Below, one piece after another: positions 10,302-21,465 of a DNA stretch of 32,568 bases. Every line of letters starts with the position of its first letter. Position 1 is the first letter of the stretch. The translations under genes and the position numbers were made by a program. Where the stretch lies: the NCBI GenBank assembly GCA_020543525.1, contig JAHYIO010000041.1:1-32568 (forward strand). Reading direction: 5' to 3'. This DNA is from Coriolopsis trogii (taxonomy: Eukaryota; Basidiomycota; Agaricomycetes; Polyporales; Polyporaceae). The notes below the pieces were generated by a model. It saw nothing but the letters and a program-made list of their open reading frames with translations. It did no database searches and was not told the origin of the DNA.

Positions 10302-10373
10302 GGGCATTTGGCACAGTGGTAGCGCGCACGCTTCGCATGCGTGAGGTCCAGGGTTCAATCCCCTGAATGTCCA
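10302..10373 (+). tRNA. tRNA-Ala(CGC)
   Basis: A full cloverleaf is visible. The acceptor stem GGGCATT/AATGTCC has a G3-U70 wobble pair, the alanine identity element. The D arm is GCAC/GCGC with one A-C mismatch. The anticodon stem is CACGC/GCGTG with loop TTCGCAT, so the anticodon is CGC at 10334-10336 and reads GCG codons. The variable loop is AGGTC and the T arm is CAGGG/CCCTG with loop TTCAATC. There is no intron, and CCA is not encoded. A run of four T follows immediately (10374-10377) and would end RNA polymerase III transcription. Confidence 0.93.
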
Positions 10374-10377
10374 TTTT
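10374..10377 (+). terminator. RNA polymerase III T-run
   Basis: TTTT directly after the tRNA discriminator base is the usual pol III stop signal. Confidence 0.7.
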
Positions 10378-10591
10378 GCGCTGGTTTGCATCATACTGTA
10401 GAATTTTATATTTGCACGCGGGCTGTCCGCGCATGACTTCTGTCTGTGCTTGCTCACCATCTATTTCGCTCATTCTGGCAAACGATCTGGGGTCCGCGCT
10501 GTCTCAGAAGTGCAGAGCACGTACAGTGCGCAAAGCTCGAATACCGGTCTCTGACGTCGATGTCTTTCGGCGAGTCGTAACAAGCCTCATC

Positions 10592-12842
10592 ATGTCGACC
10601 ATGGGCACTTCGGATGCTGCCTCTGCCAATGCTACTGCAAAACATGCACATACCGGGTTAGAGAAGATTCCGCCTTATTGGTACCCATATACGACAATGG
10701 CCAAGGGACGTTGGCTTGGTCGAGAAATTCTTGAGGTGGTTTCAACGGAGTTCAGGGATCGCTCGATGGAATTCTACGTACGTCTCTGCATCTCGTGAAA
10801 TTTCATGTTCTCTTACCGTATTATGGCGACCCCCGTTGCCCTTATGCTGCAAGTAACAGAGGTATGCGCTCGAGTCCGGAGTCACTACGATCAACGGGAA
10901 AGTCGCAAAGCCGGACACGATCATCCGGAACGGGGACAGGATCGAGTGAGTGACCAAGATTATTCTTGCGTACTCGTGCTAATGCATCTCTGCTGCTAGG
11001 AATGTGTCACATCGACATGAACCACCGGTGACATCCACGCCTGTAAGGATCGTATTGCACGACAAGGAGCGAGAGTTCATCGTAATCGACAAACCCGGCT
11101 CCATAGTACGTTCTTCTTTTCGAATACATACTCTGGTTTTGCGCTAACGCCATGTCAGCCAGTTCACGCAGCAGGCAGATACTTCAGAAACAGCCTGGTC
11201 GAGATATTGAAGAACGATTTTGGGTTTGAAAAGGTGTACAGTGAGTGATTCACGTTCTTTGCCTTTTCTCGCAGTCCGCAATCGTGACACCCCCTCCGTT
11301 AGCCGTCAACCGGCTAGACAGGCTCACGTCGGGCCTGATGATCCTGCCGCTCAAAGCAAGCCTTGCGACAACCCTTTCCCGAGAGTTCGTGAACGGCCAA
11401 GTTAAGAAGGAATATGTGGCGCGTTGCAAGGGTAAATTTCCCGAGTACGTGTTGAGTCCTACAGGAATACGATAGACACCTAATAATTGGTTGCAGAGAA
11501 GAGATCATCTGCGAGGAGCCCCTGCTGACTGTAGACAGGCAGATGGGTTTGAACATTGTGCATCCAGAGGGCAAGGTATGGCTCCGTTAATCGAATGACC
11601 TCGCTATCAGCTGAGCTGAGCATCCGGGAGTAAACAGCCAGCAAAGACAATATTCAAGCGAATACGATATGATGCGAACACGGATACAAGCGTACTTCAA
11701 TGTGAGCTCACCGTTCTGTACACCCATTGTCCCAAGCAGTAACTGAGCCACCGCGCTCTAGGTCGTCCTCTCACCGGTCGATGTACGTCCTCGCTATTCC
11801 CATGGCACGCTTGGACTCTGATTGATTTGCCCCACCATATAGCCCACCAGATCCGCGTACATCTGCAGTACCTTGGATTCCCCATCGCCAACGACCCCAT
11901 CTACGCTGATGCACGAATATGGGTAGGCCTAGCAGCAGGAACGCACTCCATACCGTTTGTTCTAATACGCATTGTTGCGAATAGGGCGAGAACTTGGGCA
12001 GAGGTGGTGTCGATCTCACGCCAAGCGAGGAGCGATCCGCACCCCAAGCACCAGCCCAATTCCAGTTCGACGCAGCTACGAATCCAGAAACTATTACTCG
12101 CCACGTGGAGCCTTCAATCGACGCAGAGAACGGCGACGACGATTCAGCTCGTCCGAAGCTGCTCCCTCGTGAGACCGGACACGACATCGGTATGGGCTCA
12201 CCAGTGCCGCTCTCCGCGGAAGCGGTCGGGATCATCACGCGTCTCCGAAACATGAAGGTGCGCATATGCACGTACAGTACTCGCTCGTACCGCACGAGCA
12301 CTCACCGTATGCACCAATAGGACGAGGCGGAGGACTGGGGGCGTTGGCGTGACGTGGTCTTCCGCGCGAAAGCGGCACTCTCCCCGCACGGCGTGACGAT
12401 CCCACTCCCTCCGCAGAACAGGCGCAAACGCGGCGGACCGGCCCTCGACTCTGTACCGCGCGCCTCGGACGCGTCGGTTGCTTCCACACAGTCCTCTCCA
12501 GCTCCGGACGGATTCGCTGAGGAGGGAGAAGCAGAGGAGACACCGAAGAATCAACTCACAAACGAGGACGTCGTCAGGCTCGCCGCTCGCTCTGACGACG
12601 CATTTTCCCCAGATATCACGCCTCCGCCTGCAGCCGCGTCGTCAGCGCCAGTCGCCGCAGACCCGGTCACGGACGAGAACGGGATGTACTACTGCCCGGA
12701 GTGCTTCGTCCCGCTCCACCCGGACCCGAAGCCGGAGTCGCTATACATCTTCCTGCACGCGTTGAAGTATACGACGAGCTTGGGCACGTTCGAGACGAGC
12801 ATGCCGGAGTGGGCGGCGGAGGGGTGGGAGTGGGAGCGGTGA
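10592..12842 (+). CDS. RNA pseudouridine synthase, RluA/Pus9-Rib2 type
   Basis: The enzyme isomerises uridine to pseudouridine in RNA; yeast relatives Pus8/Rib2 and Pus9 modify U32 of tRNAs. Eleven exons join in frame: 10592-10777, 10860-10945, 11000-11105, 11159-11240, 11303-11444, 11497-11575, 11638-11701, 11762-11782, 11843-11922, 11985-12257 and 12321-12842, giving 546 aa. An S4-like RNA-binding segment ([12 protein letters not shown], about residues 65-90) precedes the catalytic domain. That domain shows [14 protein letters not shown], the catalytic-Asp motif [10 protein letters not shown] (Asp in exon 5), KEYVARCKG, and the closing [19 protein letters not shown] with PIANDPIYA. The C-terminal 250 or so residues are acidic and Pro/Ser-rich, then end in a [12 protein letters not shown] segment common in fungal members. 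There is no deaminase domain, so it resembles Pus9 more than Rib2. The gene is intact, with a 21-nt microexon. Confidence 0.93.
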
Positions 12843-13310
12843 TGCATTGATCGTGTATGCAGCTCGCTTGCTCTAAGCTGTCATGGTCTCCGTCCTCTCG
12901 CATTGAAGATGAGGCGCCTTTGCTGGTGGCGCAGCACGACGAATACATGTAGTCTGGGTGTGTAGTGTAGTACAGACCAACACGTAGCAGACACTTGGAT
13001 CCGATCTAGAGAACACAACTTGAAGACGTGGAGGGACATAGATTTTGGGAAGGAATGTGGAACTACAAGAATGGTGTATCTCAGCGGCGTGGGTCGTGAT
13101 GTTTTCTCTGTCTGGTCTGTGCAAAGCAGCGGGGAAACATTTAAAGATGTATCTCGAGTAATAGCAGGTAACACTGGCCACACGATGCATAGAATGTAAT
13201 ACAATGTCAGAGAGCCCAAACAGATCAAATCCGTGCCATTGAGAAGAACGACTCGATGTCTGGCTCTTAAGTAAATGCTCGAATACGAGTTACCGATGCC
13301 GATGGAGGAG
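12843..13310. other. Convergent 3' intergenic region
   Basis: This lies between the 3' ends of the pseudouridine synthase gene (+) and the minus orphan copy. Nothing coding or structured is recognised. Confidence 0.5.
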
Positions 13311-14520
13311 AGGACTAGCGGCGACAGCAGCACAGGAAGTGATCGTGAACAGCGAGCGCCACGTCCACGAGAAAGGCATTCGCCCGTCGGCACGCGTTTG
13401 ACAAGGACAAACGCGGCTTTCGGGAAACGGCAGGGGCGAGGCCTGAGTCTAGGGAAGCCACACACGACGCAGTCTGCATCGTACGAGTCTCGTCTTCGAG
13501 TGCACGCTGAAACGCTAGAGCTTCTTGGCGTCTTGCTTGTACAACCGCATCTCCCATATAAGTCTCGATCCCACCATTCCGTTCTATATGCCTATTGTAA
13601 ATACTATACGTGAACGACACTGTGAGTAGACAGTCAGTGATACTAGAAGACAACTTACGATTGCAAAGCATCTATTTCCTTGAAGAGTGCCAGGAATCGT
13701 GTCCTCTGAGAGATGTTCCGACAGCTCAAGCCAACAGTCGACAAAAGGCTCCAGTTCCGGCGGCTCGAGGGGTAGGTCGGGATCATCTATGGGGTCACGA
13801 CATTCGCCACACACTTCATCGTCCGGATGCTTCCCTGAAGACCACAATGTTGTGAACATAGAAGAGCGAATAATGTGGGCACCAGTGTACCTAGATGAAA
13901 TTCGTCCTCGATTGCCGCTATTTTCATGAAATCAGCGTTAGTAGAACGATGAACCTCTGCTGCTGACTCCGTGGTCAGGTTGAAAGCACCGTTGTGCTCG
14001 AACCCGTCTGGTTTTGGTTTGAACATGATGGACAAGGTGTATTTGTACCAGTGGTAGCAATTAGAGAAAGGGAATGTACCGCCTTCCAATTGGAGAGGAG
14101 CGCGTCCCGTCGGGTGCGTGGTATTGGGAAATATGGGCAAACACATATCTGAGGTGATATGTCGTTGAGGCTCTTCGCGCCTCAGTGTGGTGGCGATAGG
14201 TTGTACCACGTACCCGTGGTAGGATACCCACGGTAGAGGTATACGTGTAGGCTGCATGACGCGTGAGGGAATCAGTTACTTGAGCCGCCTGAATGCACAT
14301 GGAAACAATAGCAACTCACCCAGTCCAATCTGACAAGATACTTCTTTGGGGTAAAGTTCAAAGCCTTGAGTTCAGCCATCGCCACAGGATCGTCACCGTA
14401 GTGCTTCAAGGTGCATTCGGGGTCGATCTGTATCACTGCAAACCGACCTGGCCGAGGGATCCAGATCTTTGTTGGTATTTGCATTGGCGAGCCAGTATCG
14501 ACAATCGACTGGGCAGATTT
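13311..14520 (-). repeat. Right arm of inverted segmental duplication
   Basis: The reverse complement of this segment matches 8700-9985 in exon order, exon boundaries and sequence. Upstream of the ATG, weaker similarity reaches about 14520. Downstream of the stop the copies diverge at once. Confidence 0.9.
13315..14484 (-). pseudogene. Duplicated orphan gene, - copy (8-nt deletion in exon 3)
   Basis: This is the partner of the + strand copy. Exons on the minus strand are 14484-14320, 14251-13891, 13834-13659 and 13603-13315. Exons 1 and 2 are open, starting MQIPTKIWIPRPGRF and including FSNCYHWYKY; exon 3 has DDEVCGEC. Near 13691 the minus copy lacks 8 nt that the + copy has, so the frame shifts before the last intron and a stop (TAG) follows within a few codons of the exon 3-4 junction. 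Without the deletion the protein would be about 332 aa. A truncated product of roughly 230 residues remains possible, so this copy is the less damaged one. No family was recognised; the paired Cys residues in CxEC could bind metal, but that is a guess. Confidence 0.8.
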
Positions 14521-14877
14521 TTGTTGGGAACCTGCGCCACAGGAGATATAAATGCATGGGGGTGTATGAGGACCGGTCTCTTGTAATTATATACATCCTG
14601 CATGTTGTGATCTGTTTGTCGCGCTGTTTTGGCGCTCGTGGATCAACGCCTACAGTACTTATTGTTGTCCCATTGACCGGTCGAATGAAGGACCCGGAAT
14701 ACCGAGGTTGTTTACCCATTCACTGTCAAGCTTATAGACAGGAAGCCAAATCTGGCCCAACACATCCAATAACTGCTTCGGGTGTTGCCCACGTGCACGA
14801 CTGACGGTTTATTGTGAAACATTCATATGTCGTCTCAATGAATCTATGGGATACCCTTGTGAGTGAGCCTTAAACAA
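14521..14877. other. Intergenic, nothing recognised
   Basis: Upstream of the minus orphan copy and downstream of the transporter gene. No coding motif or repeat was found. Confidence 0.5.
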
Positions 14878-16842
14878 TCAACAATCGCAGCTACTAGTAC
14901 GTGTGGTATCTGACCCCTCACGTTCGTTTTCCTTCGGCCACATATCCCGCGGCAGCGCTACCGAGGCAAAGAAGAGCGCGATGCTGCACGCGACGAGAAT
15001 CAGGTATACAGCGTATCCTCCGAGCCAGTTCCGCTCGAGCGACGTGGCGAACAAAGACGTCGCTGCTGCAGGGCCAATCGCACGCGCCACGGACGCACAA
15101 AATTGCGCGACTCCGTTCACGGCGCCGAGTGTGCGGCGACTCGGGGCGGAAGAGGTTACGAACATAAAGATTGACCCTGCAGGGTGGAATGGACTTGTGA
15201 TGAGCATCTGGCACGTCTGGGATATAGGACGATGAGGATCGTGCGTGCACTCACCAAAGGACATGTCCATGACGACGATCAGGGCAAGCTCTGCGAGCAC
15301 CATCGCCCAAACGGCGTTTGTGACTCCGTACGCGCGTGCGTAGACGTTCATGAGAGGCAGGAGCGCATAGAGGGGCACGAACATGCTCAGCCCGAGCTGG
15401 AAGACGCGCTTCGGGCCCCAAGTATCGACGGCCTTAGCGAAGAAGAGCGCTTGGAATACGCCGTCCATGACGCCCACCGTGCCCAGAATGATCCCGATCG
15501 TACTTGGGGGGAGCCCAAGGCCGCCGAGGTGTATTGGGGTCGCGAAGAAGAGCGGAACGAGGGAGAGGAAGGCGATCTCGATGAGGGCGAGGACGCCGTA
15601 GTTGGCCACGGCGACGAACACGGGCCAAGTGAGAATGGTGCGAAGAGGAGGTGGTGCGTCGTCTTGCCCGCCCCCACTCGCGGCTTCATCGCAAGATGAC
15701 GGATCTGCAAGGCGACGTCTGGGGAGAGTCTTGAGAAGACGTTGTCCTCGTCAGCATCGCATTTGGAGCTATGCTGCCGACGCATGAACGTACCTCTTTC
15801 AGAAAGATTGCGCAGGCGACGAAGGTTATCGCGCAGAATGCTGCTGAGACACCGGACGGAAGGAAGTACGGGAAGCTCGTCCAGAACGGATGCGAGAACA
15901 CGTTTGGCCAGCGGTCGTGCGGCTTGACCAGTTGCCCGCCCATCATCGGCCTGTGCAGTATGTATAATCTCTGCCTGTTATTGGACACATTTGGCTTGAC
16001 AAGGAACATACCCGATGGTAGAACCGACAGCCCAAGTGATGGGGAAGAGAGCGAATCCTTGTGCGATATTCGTGGAGTCCGTGAGCTCTGGTAGAGCAGG
16101 ACAAATGAGCCATTGCGGCAACCGACCACGTCCATACTGGGAATCAGAGACCTACCCGCCATCATGCTCTTCATGACTCCTGTATTCCCATTCAACAGCC
16201 CGACGAGACTTCGGCTGTTCATCAAGCAGCAATCAGTACCCCCGCCTCTCTCAGAATGTGGTGGCCGAAGGGGCACAGCACCTCACGACCAGGCCCCAAA
16301 ACGTCCTAGATAGGCCAAAGCACATCATGGAGAAACCCAAGCCGCCAACACCGATGAGGAGCACGGGCTTCCGTCCAACATGATCTGAGACCCACGACCA
16401 TTGGAACACGAATAGAGCTTCGGTAGCGAAGAATATCGACTCCTACGACAGGCGCATGCGGTCAGCCGGGGAGACGATCGCAACGGCGGAGGATCCAAGA
16501 CTCACTATGAGGCCGGCATAGTACCCAACCTTCTTTTCGTCCCCGCCAGTAATGTCGAGCTCGCTCACCAGCTGCCAGATGGAAAGTCAGCAAGTCCAGT
16601 TCGGCTCGAGTTAGATACGCACACATGCCATGGCTGACACGCACCTGGTTGATATAAGGGAAGATAGACTGCGAGCAAATAGGCTCTACGATCGCCAACA
16701 TCAATAGCGCGGCGATCTGCAGCTTAGGCAGAGGCGTCGTCCTCTTCTTTTCCGGGAGCGTTCCGCTCTCTACATAGCCGCCGACAGTCGTGCCGTCGTT
16801 GTCCGCGAGCAGCGGGCGGGTCTCGTCCGATGTGGAGGCCAT
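14878..16842 (-). CDS. MFS transporter, DHA1 (tetracycline-resistance/ZIF1-like) family
   Basis: A membrane proton-coupled exporter or facilitator, with unknown substrate. Eight exons on the minus strand join in frame: 16842-16645, 16571-16506, 16442-16282, 16214-16156, 16087-16012, 15950-15794, 15729-15255 and 15176-14878, giving 496 aa, the usual length. The ATG at 16842 follows a typical short polar N-terminus with ETRPLL. TM1 starts near KLQIAALLMLAIVEPICSQS. The loop 2-3 motif SDHVGRKPVLLIG (MFS motif A) is present in exon 3. LLNGNTGVMKSMM, TDSTNIAQGFAL and IGPMMGGQLVKPHDRWP in exons 4-6 are hallmarks of this fungal/plant ZIF1-like subgroup. Six more hydrophobic segments follow in exons 7-8, with SSAPSRRTLGAVNG between TM9 and TM10. 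The polar linker between halves (RRRLADPSSCDEAASGGG) is in exon 7. All junctions are canonical. I judge it functional. Confidence 0.9.
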
Positions 16843-17422
16843 GAATGTGGCTGGCACGCACTCTGGTTCCTCAAGGTTGCAACTGTAGAGGGAGAGCGTA
16901 GGCGGCGAGTCAGAGCCCACGTTAACGTGATGCTTTAGTAGCGTCTAGAGCGTCAGAATCTAGACAGTCTGAGTCAGTACTTTTCCGCGCGATCGAACGT
17001 CTGCGGAGTTATCGAAGCTACCTCTCACCTAAGAGAACGGAATGATGCTTGCAATAGGTTGGGTACCCTGTGCAATTGGCCCAATAGTTGAGAGTTAGCC
17101 ACTGCAGTTCGTGGACAACTTGGAACTGAAACGAAAGGGGTGTGCTACGGAAGGCCCCCCAGCCTAAAAATTCAGGAATATAGGAGTCACTTACCGGTCC
17201 GGCATGCCGAGAGCGGCACCTCGCACAATCTTGCGCAACTTCTTGCCGACCCGCGGGAGGCTCCAACACAAACTCTCATTGTGCGAAAACATAAAAAAGT
17301 TTGACAACACGAACAAGACAGAGAACATAGGGATGTGTTACCCAAAGGACTAGCGATGAGAATATGCAGAGCCCAAGTCCCAAAGATTAGCAATGTTCAC
17401 AGTCGAAACATCCTCCCAAATT
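16843..17422. other. Intergenic / transporter promoter region
   Basis: About 580 bp between the transporter start and the 3' end of the next minus-strand gene. No clear TATA box or coding motif was recognised. Confidence 0.5.
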
Positions 17423-20400
17423 TCACCGGACGACCATATCACTCTCAAGCCCGTCAAACCGCCCACCCGACAATATGGGCGCTGGCCTCCTCAACCTCCA
17501 GATATCCCGGGAGACTGTCATGGTAGTGTTGTTCGTGTCCGGCGCGTGCGTAGACGACCTCAACCTCCTGTCCGCAAGGCTGGAAACTGCGCGATTGTGC
17601 CCCAACACCGTCGGAAACTTCGCTTTCGCGCTCGCTGATTCCCCTTGCTCACGTTCGCCAGACAGGCCCTTCAGAGAATGCCGCAGGCCCACGTGCGGCG
17701 CCACCGATCCAACGTCCTGCAAGTCATCCGACGGCGCAACGGTGCAAACATCTTCAGCCGCAGGTGCAAGCACCACCTGTCCAGTTGTGCACGCTGCGAC
17801 GCTATTGAACTCCTGCCCGTGTCCGTGCCGAGTTGGGGGTGACATGAGTACCGAAGGCGCAGTCGAGTGTCTGTGCCTGGAGCCAGTCGACGCAGAGGAA
17901 GAGCAAAGCTTCAACGAGTTCAGTCGTACGGTCACGGTCGCTGCCGCAGTAGCGTTTCCACTTGAGCCGTGGTCAATGTCCACGGTAGTCCGACTGGTCG
18001 TCTTGAGGCGCCTCGCATCCCAGAGTCGGCTGGCGCGGCTCGCGAATTCGCGGCACTGAGAGGGCGTTATGGTATAAGCAGAGGCAGACCTTGACGTTTG
18101 TCCCTCGGGAGCCCAGTTTAATGAAGCCGCACCACCCACACCGCCAGGAACAGAAGTCGAGCTGGACCGACAGAGAGCTTGAACCAAGCCAGTGCGAGTG
18201 CTAGCGAGTCGCGTTTCCTCGAGTGACATTGTAGCCTTGGAAGGAAGCCGCAGAGTATCCAAGACTCCACTACATGGAGCAGAAGCAGAAGTTGACGATC
18301 GCAGCAGAGAGCCCGGAGCAGACCCAGAGAGAGAGCCAGAGCCAGACCGAGCACCTAAGCCGAGAGATCCAACACCAATAGAACCACACCCAGAAGCATC
18401 AGCCTGATCGTCGTTCGAGTTCGGATCCGAAGACGCCATCCCCGTCTTCACGGCGTTCTCGTGCGCACCCTGAGCGATATCTCGGAGCGAATATTTCATG
18501 CGCATGTTGAGGACGCTGCTGGCCGAGCGGCGGTGGGAAGGCCTGCCAGAAGTGGAGCGCTCGTTGCTAGAGTCGATGCTGCACTGAGATTGAACAGAAG
18601 CGAGAGTCGAGTCCGAGGTCCTTGATCCTTCGTCGTGCGCGATGGAGGCACTTGCCCTGTTCTGACCTTTGTTGCCCGTCATGGTCGTAACGGCGCCGCA
18701 TGTACCTGGGGAAGTAGTCGGTGCTGATGCAGATCCAGCGGCGGAAGGTCGACTGTCGTACAGTCCTACACGACGCTGCGGGAGACTTGTGGCATGGCTT
18801 GCGGACACGGCTCTCCGATTCTGCACAAATGCAAAATAGGGCTCGCTCCGTGGCTGAGGTGGACGGAGAGGTAGCTCAGACAGGGCGCGGGGACGCGGTA
18901 CAGGCGCTGCTGCCGCCACAGACGCATAGCTATGCAAGACATGAATCAATCGGGAAAGTCGCAACTTGATGGAGTACGCACGTCATAGGAGTCGTATGGG
19001 GCAGAGCCTGCTTTCCAAGCTTAGCATCCTTCGCAACCACAGGCAACGAGCCCGCAGGCGACACCTCCATCCCTCCATTCGTCGTCGAAGTAGTCGCAGC
19101 CTGCGAGCAAGAACTGCGCTCCAGAGCGAAGATCGTTGTCATATGCATATTCTGCCCGCCCCTGCTCCTGCACACTTCAAAAACTGTGCGCGGCATGTGC
19201 TGGTCATCCTGCAACGACGGGGTTCGCGCACTGTTGATGATGCTCTTCTGCACTCTGGCAGGCACGTGGGCCAGGGCTTCGTTCAAATCGCGCAGGACTT
19301 CGTACGATTCGCGAGGTTCTGGTCTGAATACGCGCATGGACGTGTAGATATGAGTATATGCGCAGACATATTATCAATAATGCACGTTTCTCACATTGGT
19401 TCGCTGTGCCTCGCAACGGCCATAGATGTGATGCCGTCCAGTATCCACCCGTCGACGCATCCAGAAGCGAGGCAGAACTGCAACGTGTCGGCCACACGGT
19501 CGATGCCTTCAGGAGTCAGGGCAATCTGCTGTCCAGGCAGACCAGCGCGACCGACAATCACCTGCGACTTTACTAAGCTAATCTGCAAAATCCCACTCGT
19601 ACAGGACGTACTTTGGTAGGCTTTCGCGAACGTGGTCCAGAAGCAGGACCGGCCCGAACGACGGTCACACTTCTTGACCTTGGGGCGGTCGGCGGCGGCG
19701 GTATCGAAGAGGCCTCGACTGAGGGTGCCACTTCAGGTATTGGTTGCCCTAGCTGCTCGATCGCAATGCTCCTAGGTGTCATGAGCGGTGGGAAAGACGC
19801 CAAGGAGGGAGTTGCAATCGGTCCAGAGCTGCAACTGCGGGTAGGCGCACCAAAGGAGCTGGTGTCGGGGAGCAAGAGCACTCGCGACCCCGATTCTCCT
19901 TCTGTATGCGCCTCGATTTGGGCGTCAGACGCCGACGGGGCATCGACGAGACTGGAGATAGCCGGCTCTTCACCGTCGCCATCCTTCCTGTGGGCACTGA
20001 GAATATCAGACATCGGAACGGGAGTGCTTGCAATCCCCCGTGCCTGAGCGGCCATACCAGACAGAGCCGCAACCTCGGAAGGGGGAAAGACGAGGCTGCG
20101 GGACTGTGTCGACATCGCACTATCACTCTGATAATCCACAATCTCGCTGTCATCCGAAACGTCTACGTCTGTTGGGACGTCAAGGCGACCGGGCCCGTGG
20201 CTCGATTCGCTGTCAGACGCACGCAGACCTGCCCTTGCGACATTGTGCGAGCTATCGACGAACGAGAACTCGATGTCCGAGAGCATCTCAGGGCTCGAGG
20301 AGGCACTAGCCAGCGTGGCAATGGTCTGGTCTCCGAGCGTGAGACCGGTGTTGTCCAAGTTCGCGATGCGACGGTGAATGCCAGAAAACCAGCGAGCCCG

Positions 20401-21465
20401 AGGTGTGCGCGGACCTTCCTGTTCGGACTCGGGTTCAGTAGCCTCCGTGATGTCGCTCAAGATACGCAACCTTTCGGCGATGTCGATCAACCTCTGGGGA
20501 TAGACCTCTGGCTCGTGGAAGCCAGGAGGCTCGGGTGACTCGGCCAGGTCAGAGACTTCGGAGGAGGTTGACGGTGTGTGCCAACCGGGCGAGTTCAACG
20601 GTGTACTTGCGAGCGCAGACAGTTCCAGCGAAGCGACTTCACAAGCTCTTTCGATCGACCATGAGGTGCGGGGCGGCGGGCAGTCTGAAGAGTCGTCAGA
20701 CAGACTCGACAGCAGCTCCTCTTCAGAAGGGCAATTGACAGAGCACTGTAAGTCGGCAGGGTTGGGACCGACAGTCGTAGGATGGGCCGTGGTGGGAACG
20801 TCAGGTAGCAATGGCTGATATACTAGTCTAACCTCCCCCGATCCGGGTTCGGTAGGCGACTGCATAGGGGAAGGGGTTCCCCGATGTATTGCGAGCTCAT
20901 GAAATTGTGCGGCTTCGGAGTATACTCTATGCGACGCGTCTTCCGGAACGAAGCTAGAAGGGGCAGAGGGAATAGGCGTTTCATGCGAAGTGTGACAAGC
21001 AGGGCTTGGCTTGCGTGCTGGTAGGCTTCGGGAGAGCGGTTCACGGTTGGGGGCCGAGCTGGGGGCTGAGACACGCGTGGGACGGGGAAGGGTTCGCGAT
21101 GATAGCAGTGTGAAGGCCAAAAGCGTGAAGACGAACATGCCTGCGGTCCATTTCAGTGAGGGAGATTTGGCGACGTGAGTCCATATCTCCTTGAGTGATT
21201 CCAACACGGGTAGCGAGGTCTCTGGATACCCAGAGAGAAGATCCGCCAGTCGTTCGGGTGTGAGAGTAGTATTGAAATCATGGGCGTAATCGGAGTAGTT
21301 AGCCCCCGCGCTGTGTATGCTCGCTGAGACAGGATGTGAGGGGACTTTGGGGTGAGGGACGGGTTGCGCCCAGGTGTCCGGTCCAGGGTTCGCGCTCTGA
21401 GGGAAAAGGAGTGGAATGAGGGGCAAGAACGAGGCCAAGACAGCCTGAAGTGCTGCGGATGGCAT
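17423..21465 (-). CDS. Large low-complexity single-TM orphan protein
   Basis: Four minus-strand exons join in frame: 21465-19612, 19561-19395, 19323-18982 and 18929-17423, giving 1289 aa. The ATG at 21465 is the first true ATG in the exon; the frame extends further upstream without one. The N-terminus has a hydrophobic stretch (ALQAVLASFLPLIPLLFP), and a clear transmembrane helix follows at about residues 108-128 (WTAGMFVFTLLAFTLLSS). Most of the remainder is Ser/Pro/Thr/Asp-rich and probably disordered. The best-ordered part spans exons 2-3 (about residues 618-710): VIVGRAGLPGQQIALTPEG, a DGWILDGITSM helix and ESYEVLRDLNEALAHVPARV. The C-terminal 500 residues are Ser/Ala/Arg-rich. No known domain was recognised. 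The three introns (50, 71, 52 nt) are canonical. It could be two genes, but the exon phases fit a single one. Confidence 0.72.

Noticed and set aside
15184..15699. 171-codon plus-strand frame rich in Glu/Arg
   Set aside because: Antisense of transporter exons 7 and 8.
19906..20538. 210-codon plus-strand frame
   Set aside because: Antisense of the large exon of the 1289-residue protein; no independent support.
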